Assembly (NCBI RefSeq): GCF_900109265.1
Contig: NZ_FNZM01000011.1
Coordinates: 186,001 to 250,000 of the forward strand
Length of the DNA: 64,000 bases
Source: Paraburkholderia tropica
Lineage (GTDB): Bacteria > Pseudomonadota > Gammaproteobacteria > Burkholderiales > Burkholderiaceae
Reading direction: 5' to 3'
Below, in pieces: positions 42,440-50,148 of this stretch (its first letter is position 1; each line of letters opens with the position of its first letter). The notes under the pieces are model-generated. The model had not been told where the DNA came from, made no database searches, and saw only the letters and a list, made by a program, of their open reading frames with translations. The translations under genes were made by a program, and so were the position numbers.

Positions 42440-44086
42440 ATGAAAGCATCCGATCTGTTCGTGAAAGCGCTGGAGGCGGAGGGCGTCGAATACGTGTTCG
42501 GCATCCCCGGCGAGGAAAATCTCGATCTGCTCGAATCGCTGCGGCGCTCGAAGATCCGCCTGATCGTCACGCGTCACGAACAGGCTGCCGGTTTCATGGC
42601 CGCCACGTACGGACGGCTGACGGGGCGCACCGGCGTCTGTCTGTCGACGCTCGGCCCCGGCGCGACCAACTTCGTGACCGCCGCGGCCTACGCGCAGCTC
42701 GGCGGCATGCCGATGCTGATGGTCACCGGCCAGAAGCCGATCAAGTCCAGCAAGCAGGGCCATTTCCAGATCGTCGACGTGGTGCGCATGATGGAGCCGC
42801 TCACCAAATACGCGCGCCAGATCGTGTCGATCGGCAATATTCCGGCGCTCGTGCGCGAGGCGTTCCGCCAGGCCGAGCAGGAGCGACCGGGCGCCGTGCA
42901 TCTCGAACTGCCCGAGGACGTCGCCGACGAAGAAGGCGACGGCAAGCCCATTCCCAAGAGCTTCAGCCGCCGTCCGGTCGCCGAGGAAAAGGCCGTCGCG
43001 CACGCGGTGTCGGCGATCTGCGCGGCGCGTCATCCGCTGCTGATGATCGGCGCGGGCGGCAACCGCAAGACCACGCGCAACGTGCTGCGCGAATTCGTCG
43101 ACCAGACCGGCATCCCGTTCTTCACCACGCAGATGGGCAAGGGCGTGATCGACGAATCGCATCCGCTCTGGCTCGGCAACGCCACGCTGTCCGATGGCGA
43201 TTTCGTGCACCGCGCGATCGAGCACGCCGACTGCATCATCAACGTCGGCCACGACGTGATCGAAAAGCCGCCGTTCTTCATGCGCAGCGCCGAGGAAAAG
43301 ACCGTGATCCACGTGAATTTTCTGGGCGCGGAAGTCGATCCGGTCTATTTCCCGCAGATCGAGGTCGTGGGCGACATCGCCAACGCGGTGTGGCAGCTCA
43401 AGGAAAGCCTCAAGCCGCGCGAGCACGCGTGGGATTTCACGCGCTTCGAGGAGATCAAGCGCCACTTCGACGCGCATCTCGCCAAGGGCCAGCACGACGC
43501 GCGCTTTCCGATGTACCCGGTGCGCCTCGTGCACGACGTCTACGGCGCGATGCCCGAGGACGGCATCCTCTGTCTCGACAACGGCATGTACAAGATCTGG
43601 TTCGCGCGCTACTACCGCGCCCGCGAGCCGAATTCGGTGTTGCTCGACAACGCGCTCGCGTCGATGGGCGCTGGGCTGCCCTCGGCGATCGCGACGCGCA
43701 TCGTGCATCCCGAGCGCAAGGTCGTGGCCGTGTGCGGCGACGGCGGCTTCATGATGAATTCGCAGGAGCTGGAGACGGCGGTGCGCATGAAGCTCGATCT
43801 CGTCGTGCTGATCCTGCGCGACGACGCCTTCGGCATGATTCGCTGGAAGCAGGAAAACATGAATTTCCCCGACTACGGCATGACGCTGCAAAACCCGGAT
43901 TTCGTCGATTACGCGCGCAGCTACGGTGCGCACGGTCATCGCGTGACGGAAGCCGATCAGCTCAAGCCGCTGCTGGAGCAATGTTTCGCGCAGCCGGGCG
44001 TGCACGTGATCGACGTGCCGATCGACTACTCGGACAACGAGCGCGTGCTCAATCGCGAGATCAAGCGTCTGAGCGCGCAGCTTTGA
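42440..44086 (+). CDS. Acetolactate-synthase-type ThDP enzyme
   Basis: 548-residue thiamine-diphosphate enzyme. The ThDP-activating glutamate is Glu47 in VTRHEQAAGFMAATYGR; the cofactor motif is CGDGGFMMNSQEL ... ILRDDAFGMIRW near residue 435-475. Closest in pattern to catabolic, FAD-independent acetolactate synthases (AlsS/BudB type), which condense two pyruvates to 2-acetolactate. There is no small subunit and no acetolactate decarboxylase next to it; instead an aldehyde dehydrogenase follows after 153 bp on the same strand. A related carboligase or decarboxylase activity is also possible. The start MKASDLFVKAL at 42440 has an AGCGAGG site. The stop codon lies inside a 12-bp repeat. Confidence 0.9.
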   Translation: MKASDLFVKALEAEGVEYVFGIPGEENLDLLESLRRSKIRLIVTRHEQAAGFMAATYGRLTGRTGVCLSTLGPGATNFVTAAAYAQLGGMPMLMVTGQKPIKSSKQGHFQIVDVVRMMEPLTKYARQIVSIGNIPALVREAFRQAEQERPGAVHLELPEDVADEEGDGKPIPKSFSRRPVAEEKAVAHAVSAICAARHPLLMIGAGGNRKTTRNVLREFVDQTGIPFFTTQMGKGVIDESHPLWLGNATLSDGDFVHRAIEHADCIINVGHDVIEKPPFFMRSAEEKTVIHVNFLGAEVDPVYFPQIEVVGDIANAVWQLKESLKPREHAWDFTRFEEIKRHFDAHLAKGQHDARFPMYPVRLVHDVYGAMPEDGILCLDNGMYKIWFARYYRAREPNSVLLDNALASMGAGLPSAIATRIVHPERKVVAVCGDGGFMMNSQELETAVRMKLDLVVLILRDDAFGMIRWKQENMNFPDYGMTLQNPDFVDYARSYGAHGHRVTEADQLKPLLEQCFAQPGVHVIDVPIDYSDNERVLNREIKRLSAQL

Positions 44087-44130
44087 GCCGTTCGTTGAGC
44101 CGTTCGTTGAGTCATTCGTTGAGCCATTCG
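44083..44130. repeat. 4 x 12-bp tandem repeat spanning ThDP-enzyme stop codon
   Basis: Units TTGAGCCGTTCG (twice), TTGAGTCATTCG and TTGAGCCATTCG. Because the period is a multiple of three, each copy supplies an in-frame TGA (44084, 44096, 44108, 44120), so the gene has four consecutive in-frame stops. Confidence 0.92.
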
Positions 44131-44239
44131 CGCGGGCGCGCGCCTTGCGCGCCGTCCCGCATTGCCTGACTTCAGGCGCAGTGCAGGCGCGGCTGATCCG
44201 ACGCGACCCGACGGACCGCGCTTCCCCGGAGAACACGCC

Positions 44240-45682
44240 ATGCTCAAGCCGACTTATCCGTACTATCTGGCGAATCAGGCCGTCGCCGCCAACACCGATC
44301 TCGAGGTCACCGACAAATACAGCGGCGAAGTCGCCACGCGCGTCGCGCTTGCCGACGCGAAGGCGATCGACGAGGCCATCGCCGCCGCCGAAGCCGCCAT
44401 GCCCGCCATGCGCGCGTTCCCGCCGTTCAAGCGCCAGGCGGTGATCGACCATTGCGTGGCGCGCTTTCGCGAGCGATTCGACGAGCTGGCGATGGCGCTC
44501 TGCATCGAGGCCGGCAAGCCGATCAACGATGCGCGCGGCGAAGTCACGCGCCTGATCGACACCTTCCGCGTGGCGGCCGAGGAGAGCGTGCGCATCGACG
44601 GCGAAATCGTGAATCTGGAGATTTCGCCGCGCGCGAAGGGCTATCACGGCTACGTCAAACGCGTGCCGATCGGGCCGTGCTCGTTCATCTCGCCGTTCAA
44701 CTTTCCGCTCAATCTGGCCGCGCACAAGGTCGCGCCCGCGCTGGCGGCGGGCGTGCCGTTCGTGCTCAAGCCCGCGAGCCGCACGCCGGTGGGCGCGCTG
44801 ATCATCGGCGAGGTGCTGGCGGAAACCGATCTGCCGAAAGGCGCGTTCTCGATCCTGCCCGCGCATCGCGACGGCGCCGATCTGTTCACGACCGACGAGC
44901 GCTTCAAGCTGCTCTCGTTCACGGGCTCGCCGGGCGTCGGCTGGGATCTCAAGAAGAAGGCGGGCAAGAAAAAGGTGGTGCTGGAACTGGGCGGCAACGC
45001 GGCGGCCGTGGTCGACGCGGATCAGGGCGCGAAGCTCGATTATGTCGTGGACCGGCTGGCGTTCGGCGCGTATTACCAGTCGGGGCAGAGCTGCATCGGC
45101 GTGCAGCGCATTCTCGTGCACGCCTCGCTCTACGACGCGCTGCGCGACAAGCTGATCGCCAAGGTCAAGACGCTCAAGATGGGCGATCCGAAAGACGAAA
45201 AGACTTTCGTCGGGCCGATGATCTCGGAGTCGGAGGCGAAGCGTCTCGCGGGCTGGATGGAGCAGGCGGTGCTGGCGGGCGCGAAGATCCTCGCGGGCGG
45301 CCAGGTCGACGGCGCGATGTTCGAGGCCACGCTGCTCGAAGACGTGGGGCGCGGCACCGATCTGTATCGCAAGGAAGCCTTCGGGCCGGTGGCGATCCTC
45401 GAACGTTTCAAGGATTTCGGCCAGGCGCTCGATATCGTCAACGACAGCGACTTCGGTCTTCAGGCGGGTGTGTTCACCGACTCGCTCGCCAACGCGCATC
45501 GCGCGTGGGACGGGCTCGATGTGGGCGGCGTGGTGATCAACGATATTCCGTCATTTCGCGTCGATAACATGCCGTATGGCGGCGTGAAGGACTCGGGGCT
45601 CGGGCGCGAGGGCGTGCGCTACGCGATCGAGGACATGACCGAGTTGCGGCTGATGGTGATGCGCGAAACGTGGCAGGGCTGA
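44240..45682 (+). CDS. NAD(P)-dependent aldehyde dehydrogenase family protein
   Basis: 480-residue member of the aldehyde dehydrogenase superfamily. Catalytic glutamate in VVLELGGN (Glu249) and nucleophile cysteine in GQSCIGVQR (Cys285); the oxyanion/cofactor motif is SPFNFPLNLAAHK. The GQSC and IGVQRI context, and RIDGEIVNLE before the Rossmann fold, resemble lactaldehyde or phosphonoacetaldehyde dehydrogenase-like clades, so a small hydroxy- or keto-aldehyde is a reasonable guess. The start at 44240 follows CGGAGA. It is likely cotranscribed with the ThDP enzyme and may oxidise its aldehyde product (inference). Confidence 0.93.
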   Translation: MLKPTYPYYLANQAVAANTDLEVTDKYSGEVATRVALADAKAIDEAIAAAEAAMPAMRAFPPFKRQAVIDHCVARFRERFDELAMALCIEAGKPINDARGEVTRLIDTFRVAAEESVRIDGEIVNLEISPRAKGYHGYVKRVPIGPCSFISPFNFPLNLAAHKVAPALAAGVPFVLKPASRTPVGALIIGEVLAETDLPKGAFSILPAHRDGADLFTTDERFKLLSFTGSPGVGWDLKKKAGKKKVVLELGGNAAAVVDADQGAKLDYVVDRLAFGAYYQSGQSCIGVQRILVHASLYDALRDKLIAKVKTLKMGDPKDEKTFVGPMISESEAKRLAGWMEQAVLAGAKILAGGQVDGAMFEATLLEDVGRGTDLYRKEAFGPVAILERFKDFGQALDIVNDSDFGLQAGVFTDSLANAHRAWDGLDVGGVVINDIPSFRVDNMPYGGVKDSGLGREGVRYAIEDMTELRLMVMRETWQG

Positions 45683-46353
45683 GGGAGGCGCGGCATCCGC
45701 GTGAGGGGCCGGATGTCGATGCCTGACGCCTCGGTCCGCACTTCGGGCGCGCCGAGGCAAATGGCCCGGCGCCGTCAGGTAAAAGTAAGCACCATTGACA
45801 GAAGGCCGCCCCTGCGGCCATAGGGATTTATGCCAAGGTGCTACAATACCGGCCTTTCGCCGTATTGCGCCTGCACCCTTTGCGGGGGCGACATGGCAAA
45901 AACCCGTGGCGGCGCAGGTCTGCGCGCCCGGATACGCCGGCGCAAGCGCCGGCATCGACTGAAGCGGCCGCGCCCGAGCGCGCAGCCGGAAAGAGGGTAC
46001 GAGCAAACGCTCGAGCGCAAGGGGGCTGCCCCGCTCGCGTGAAGGCATCGGTTGGACCGGATGAAGCGGGTCGAGCGCGGTCGGAGCGCCAGCGCACCCC
46101 GTCGCCATCGCCGCCGTTGCCGTTCAGCACGCCGCCGCGCTCTGCGCCGCGAGCCGTCCGCCGGACGGCCCACGCCCGAGCGTCCGTCCCGGTGTCGGGT
46201 TGCGTCACCGCCGGCCCGGCGTCAGGCAGGGCCTCGCGACACGCGGCCCACCGGGCGTACCCAGCGACACCAGGCGTACCCAGCAACATCCGCAGTGATT
46301 ATTTGAGGCGCGCCGCGCCTCACGCGCATAGCGCCTTTATAGCGAAAGCCACC
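45683..46353 (+). promoter_or_regulatory. 671-bp region: promoter and roughly 500-nt leader of the DEAD-box gene
   Basis: TACAAT at 45842-45847 is a good -10 (weak -35), so the transcript would carry an untranslated leader of about 500 nt. Inside it are a 19-bp imperfect direct repeat (GGCGTACCCAGCRACAYC at about 46253-46290) and a GC hairpin GAGGCGC-GCC-GCGCCTC at 46305-46321, 32 nt before the start codon. Open frames crossing the leader lack coding character. Long leaders are usual for cold-inducible DEAD-box helicase genes. Confidence 0.5.
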
Positions 46354-47880
46354 ATGTCCGACACAGCCGTCACGCCCAGCACTGAGACCTTCGATCAGTT
46401 CGGCCTCGCGCCCGAGATCCTCAGGGCGATCCAGGAGCAGGGCTACACGACGCCCACGCCGATCCAGGCGCAGGCCATCCCCGTGGTCCTCACGGGCCGC
46501 GACGTGATGGGCGCCGCGCAAACCGGCACCGGCAAGACCGCGAGCTTCTCGCTGCCGATCCTCCAGCGTCTCCTGCCGCTCGCGAGCACGAGCGCATCGC
46601 CCGCGCGCCATCCGGTGCGCGCGCTGATCCTCACGCCCACGCGCGAGCTGGCCGACCAGGTTGCCAACAACGTGCGCACCTACGCGCAGCACACGCCGCT
46701 GCGCAGCGCGGTGGTGTTCGGCGGCGTCGACATGAATCCGCAATCGGACGAACTGCGCCGCGGCGTGGAAATCCTGATCGCGACGCCGGGCCGTCTGCTC
46801 GACCACGTCCAGCAGAAGACCACGAACCTCGGCCAGGTGCAGATGCTCGTGCTCGACGAAGCCGACCGCATGCTCGACATGGGCTTCCTGCCCGACCTCC
46901 AGCGCATCCTGAACCTGCTGCCGAAGGAGCGTCAGACGCTGCTGTTCTCGGCCACGTTCTCGGCGGAAATCAAGAAGCTGGCGGCGACCTACCTGCGCAC
47001 GCCGCAGACCATCGAAGTCGCGCGCAGCAACTCCACGAACGCCAACGTCACGCAGATCGTCTATGAAGTCGCCGAAGGCGACAAGACGGGCGCGGTCGTG
47101 CAACTGATCCGCGATCGCGGCCTCAAGCAGGTGATCGTGTTCTGCAACAGCAAGATCGGCGCGAGCCGTCTCGCGCGCCAGATCGAGAAGCAGGGCATCG
47201 TGGCCGCCGCGATTCACGGCGACCGCACGCAGAGCGAGCGCATGCAGGCGCTCGACGCCTTCAAGCGCGGCGAGATCGAGGCGCTGGTGGCCACCGACGT
47301 GGCCGCGCGCGGTCTCGACATCGCCGAACTGCCGGCCGTCATCAACTTCGACCTGCCGTTCAACGCGGAAGACTACGTGCACCGTATCGGCCGTACGGGC
47401 CGCGCGGGCGCGACCGGCGACGCGCTGTCGCTGTGCTCGCCGAACGAGAAAAAGCAGCTCGCCGATATCGAAAAGCTCATCAAGCGTCCGCTGACCGTCG
47501 AGCATCTCGCGGTCGATACGCCGGTGGCGCACCACGAAGGCGGCAGCCGCCGCCGCGAGCGCGACGGTCATGAAGGTCGCGAGGGTCGTGAAAGCCGCGA
47601 AAGCCGCGAGGGTCGCGAAGGTCGCGAAGGTCGTGGCGAGCGCGTCGGCCACCGCCGTCCGGGCGCGCACGAGCGCACGCATCATCACCGTTCGGCGCAG
47701 CCGGTCGACGACTTCTTCCTGAAGCCGTACGAAGCGCCGGCATCCGCGCGCAGCAAGGCCGAAGACAAGGCCGTGCCGGACAGCGCGCCGCAGAAGCAGT
47801 CGAAGCAGCCGCTCGCCGCGCTGCTCGGCGGTCTGGGCGCGGGCTGGCGCAACAAGCCGACTTCGTCGTCGTCTTCGTAA
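46354..47880 (+). CDS. DEAD-box ATP-dependent RNA helicase, RhlE-like
   Basis: 508 residues. Q motif GYTTPTPIQAQAIP, motif I AQTGTGKT, Ia PTRELA, Ib TPGRLLD, motif II VLDEADRMLDMGF, motif III SATFS, motif VI HRIGRTGRAG: a complete helicase core (residues about 12-385). The tail (about 395-508) is basic and low-complexity, with HEGREGRESRESREGREGR from a 9-bp in-frame repeat, then HRRPGAHERTHHHRS, as in RhlE-type proteins. Role is ribosome assembly or RNA turnover, especially in the cold. The ATG at 46354 lies at the end of a long leader. Followed by a strong bidirectional terminator. Confidence 0.95.
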   Translation: MSDTAVTPSTETFDQFGLAPEILRAIQEQGYTTPTPIQAQAIPVVLTGRDVMGAAQTGTGKTASFSLPILQRLLPLASTSASPARHPVRALILTPTRELADQVANNVRTYAQHTPLRSAVVFGGVDMNPQSDELRRGVEILIATPGRLLDHVQQKTTNLGQVQMLVLDEADRMLDMGFLPDLQRILNLLPKERQTLLFSATFSAEIKKLAATYLRTPQTIEVARSNSTNANVTQIVYEVAEGDKTGAVVQLIRDRGLKQVIVFCNSKIGASRLARQIEKQGIVAAAIHGDRTQSERMQALDAFKRGEIEALVATDVAARGLDIAELPAVINFDLPFNAEDYVHRIGRTGRAGATGDALSLCSPNEKKQLADIEKLIKRPLTVEHLAVDTPVAHHEGGSRRRERDGHEGREGRESRESREGREGREGRGERVGHRRPGAHERTHHHRSAQPVDDFFLKPYEAPASARSKAEDKAVPDSAPQKQSKQPLAALLGGLGAGWRNKPTSSSSS

Positions 47881-47909
47881 GCTTCGCCTCGCGCTGGATC
47901 GGCGCGTAA

Positions 47910-47946
47910 AAAAACGGCATGTCGTGGTGAACGACATGCCGTTTTT
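47910..47946. terminator. Bidirectional terminator, helicase versus gluQ
   Basis: AAAAACGGCATGTCGT, GGTGA loop, ACGACATGCCGTTTTT: a perfect 16-bp stem between convergent genes. Confidence 0.95.
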
Positions 47947-47961
47947 GTTTGTGCGGCTGTT

Positions 47962-48930
47962 TTATTCCGATGCCGATGGTGCGGGCAATGACGCGAGCCG
48001 CCGCTTCCAGGCGTCGATGGCGTCGGCCTGAAACGCTTCGAGCGTGGTCGGCGCGCCGTCGTGCAGGTCGAGCCCGAGATGGCGCGCGGCGCCCACCAGC
48101 GCATCGATCGGACGCGCGGCGTCGAGCGCCAGCGCGCCGGTCTGCTTCGAGAGCTTGTCGCCGTCCGCGTTGGTGACGACCGGCACGTGCAGATACGCGG
48201 GCGTCGGCACGCCGAGGCACTGCTGGAGCCAGATCTGGCGCGCTGTGGAATCGAGCAGATCCGCGCCGCGCACGATGTGCGTGATGCGTTGATCGGCGTC
48301 GTCCACGACGACCGCGAGCTGATACGCCCACTGGCCGTCGGCGCGCAGCAGCACGAAGTCGCCGACCTCGGTCGCGAGATCCTGCTGCTGCGGACCTTGC
48401 CAGCGATCGTCGAAGCGGATCAGGGCGGGATGAGTGCGCGGATCGCCGGCGTCGGTGGGTTCGTCGGCGAGTTCGTCGGGCACGCGCAGCCGCCACGCGC
48501 GCGCGGGCTTGCCGTGCAGCCCGTCGCGGCAGGTGCCGGGATAGATCAGCGTGGTGTTGCGCCGATGCGCGTGCAGTTGCGAATCGGCGATTTCCTTGCG
48601 CGTGCAGCCGCACGGATAGACGTGGCCGGACGCGATCAGCGCGTCGAGCGCCGTGCGATAAAGCGCAATGCGGCGGCTTTGCCACTCGGGCGGTTCGTCG
48701 GCGTGAAAGCCGAAACGTTCGAGTGTTGCCAGAATGTCTTCGGCCGCGCCCGGCACCGTGCGCGGCCCGTCGATGTCCTCGATGCGCACGAGCCACGCGC
48801 CGCCGTGCGCGCGCGCGTCGAGCCAGCTCGCGAGCGCGGACACGAGCGAGCCGACATGCAGCGGACCGGTGGGCGACGGCGCGAAACGCCCGCGATAACC
48901 GTGCGGCGACGCGCTCACGCGCTCGCGCAC
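47962..48930 (-). CDS. gluQ: Glutamyl-Q tRNA(Asp) synthetase
   Basis: 322-residue paralogue of the catalytic half of glutamyl-tRNA synthetase; it attaches glutamate to queuosine-34 of tRNA-Asp and lacks the anticodon-binding domain. The HIGH-like motif is FAPSPTGPLHVGSLVSA, the KMSKS-like motif is DKLSKQTGA, and the zinc site has YPCGCTRKE with a later YPGTC. The start is a GTG at 48930 (a second GTG is four codons later); it follows the trhO stop by one base, so the two genes are coupled. Confidence 0.94.
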   Translation of the reverse strand: MRERVSASPHGYRGRFAPSPTGPLHVGSLVSALASWLDARAHGGAWLVRIEDIDGPRTVPGAAEDILATLERFGFHADEPPEWQSRRIALYRTALDALIASGHVYPCGCTRKEIADSQLHAHRRNTTLIYPGTCRDGLHGKPARAWRLRVPDELADEPTDAGDPRTHPALIRFDDRWQGPQQQDLATEVGDFVLLRADGQWAYQLAVVVDDADQRITHIVRGADLLDSTARQIWLQQCLGVPTPAYLHVPVVTNADGDKLSKQTGALALDAARPIDALVGAARHLGLDLHDGAPTTLEAFQADAIDAWKRRLASLPAPSASE

Positions 48931-48931
48931 C

Positions 48932-49798
48932 TTACGCGGCTTGCACGCTGGCCGCGCGCTGCGGATGGCACGCCGGGCAGCTCTTGCCCGCTTCGTAGAG
49001 CGGCGAAGCCTGCTCGGCGGGCGTGACCACGGCGCGGCAGGCGAAGCACTGCACGGTGTCGGTGGGTTCGAGTTGCGGATTGAGCGCGGTGCGCTGGTCG
49101 AACACGAAGCAGTCGCCGGTGTAATGTGCGCCGCCCACTTCCTCGAAGTACTTCAGGATGCCGCCTTCGAGCTGATAAACGTGGTCGATACCCACTTCCT
49201 TCATGTGGATCGCGGCCTTTTCGCAGCGGATGCCGCCCGTGCAGAACGACACCACGGTCTTGCCGTCGAGGTCGGCGCGGTTCGCGGCGATCACCTCGGG
49301 GAATTCGCTGAACTTGTCGATGCGGTAATCGAGCGCGTTGTCGAAGGTGCCGACGTCGATTTCGAACGCATTGCGCGTGTCGAGCATGACGACCGGACGG
49401 CCTTCGTCGTCGAAGCCGCGGTCGAGCCATTGCTTGAGCACGACCGGGGCGACCGACGGCGCGCGACCTTCCTCGGGACGGATGGCCGGCTTCTTCATCG
49501 TGATGATCTCGCGCTTGAGGCGCACGAGCATGCGGTTGAAGGGGCGCGTTTCCGAGAAGCTCTCCTTGAACGGCAGCGTCGCGAACTTGCCTTCGAACAG
49601 CGGATCGTTGTTGATGTAATCCATGAAGGCGCGCACGTTCGGCTCGTCGCCGGCGACGAACAGATTGATGCCTTCGGGCGCGAGCAGAATGGTGCCGCGC
49701 AGGTCGAGCTGCTTGCAGCGTTCGAGCACGAACGGGCGCCATTGCTCGGTCTTGTCGAGCGTCGCGAACTGATACGTAGAGAGATTGAGAATACGCAT
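48932..49798 (-). CDS. trhO: tRNA uridine(34) hydroxylase TrhO (rhodanese family)
   Basis: 288-residue UPF0176/YceA-type protein that makes 5-hydroxyuridine at tRNA position 34. The N-terminal ferredoxin-like part (LDLRGTILLAPEGINLFVAG) precedes a rhodanese domain with the catalytic Cys186 in VVSFCTGGIRCEKAA. The C-terminal tail has paired cysteines (QCFACRAVV, CPACH) that may bind metal. The start MRILNLSTYQFATL at 49798 is the family start. It is the first gene of a two-gene unit with gluQ. Confidence 0.95.
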   Translation of the reverse strand: MRILNLSTYQFATLDKTEQWRPFVLERCKQLDLRGTILLAPEGINLFVAGDEPNVRAFMDYINNDPLFEGKFATLPFKESFSETRPFNRMLVRLKREIITMKKPAIRPEEGRAPSVAPVVLKQWLDRGFDDEGRPVVMLDTRNAFEIDVGTFDNALDYRIDKFSEFPEVIAANRADLDGKTVVSFCTGGIRCEKAAIHMKEVGIDHVYQLEGGILKYFEEVGGAHYTGDCFVFDQRTALNPQLEPTDTVQCFACRAVVTPAEQASPLYEAGKSCPACHPQRAASVQAA

Positions 49799-50148
49799 GG
49801 CCAAACGGTAAAAGCGGGATCGGACGGGCCCGGCGGGCTGCCTCGACGAAAATTGGGGCGATTCCTGCGATTCGGGCGGTTTCGTCGAGGAAAGACGAGG
49901 GCGCAAAACGGTGAAATCGGGGCGAGATCGGCTGAAAATACCGGGTCTCGCGAGGCGTCGGGCGCGGCGGGCGCAATCCGCTATTATCCCTCAATCGCGC
50001 GATGCGCTGCCCGTCCGGTGCACGCATGCGCCGGGGCCGTTACGGCATCGGCGTGACCTCGCGCAAAGCCTTGTCCGTTTGGCCAACGTGGTCCCGACGC
50101 CGCCCGGCGCGGCAAAAATCGCGCGACCGTAGAGGTACAATCACGTCC
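49799..50148. promoter_or_regulatory. 350-bp divergent region, trhO versus dnaE
   Basis: Holds an 11-bp perfect inverted repeat (CCTCGACGAAA at 49841-49851, TTTCGTCGAGG at 49880-49890, 28-nt spacer) 43 bp upstream of trhO, which could form a leader stem or be an operator. A -10 box TACAAT (50136-50141) abuts dnaE. No other gene or RNA recognised. Confidence 0.55.
50136..50141 (+). promoter_or_regulatory. -10 box TACAAT abutting dnaE start (leaderless candidate)
   Basis: TACAAT ends seven bases before the dnaE ATG at 50149, the normal distance to a transcription start. The only purine-rich stretch (AGAGG) lies upstream of the -10 and 13 nt from the ATG, too far for normal use. The -35 region is weak. 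Confidence 0.5.

Noticed and set aside
45830..46042. 70-codon ORF in the helicase leader
   Set aside because: No ribosome site, Arg-rich composition without GC3 bias; it overlaps other equally open frames. Treated as leader.
47571..47640. 9-bp repeats in the helicase 3' half considered as an intergenic-type repeat array
   Set aside because: They are in frame and code for the GRE/SRE tail normal for RhlE-type proteins.
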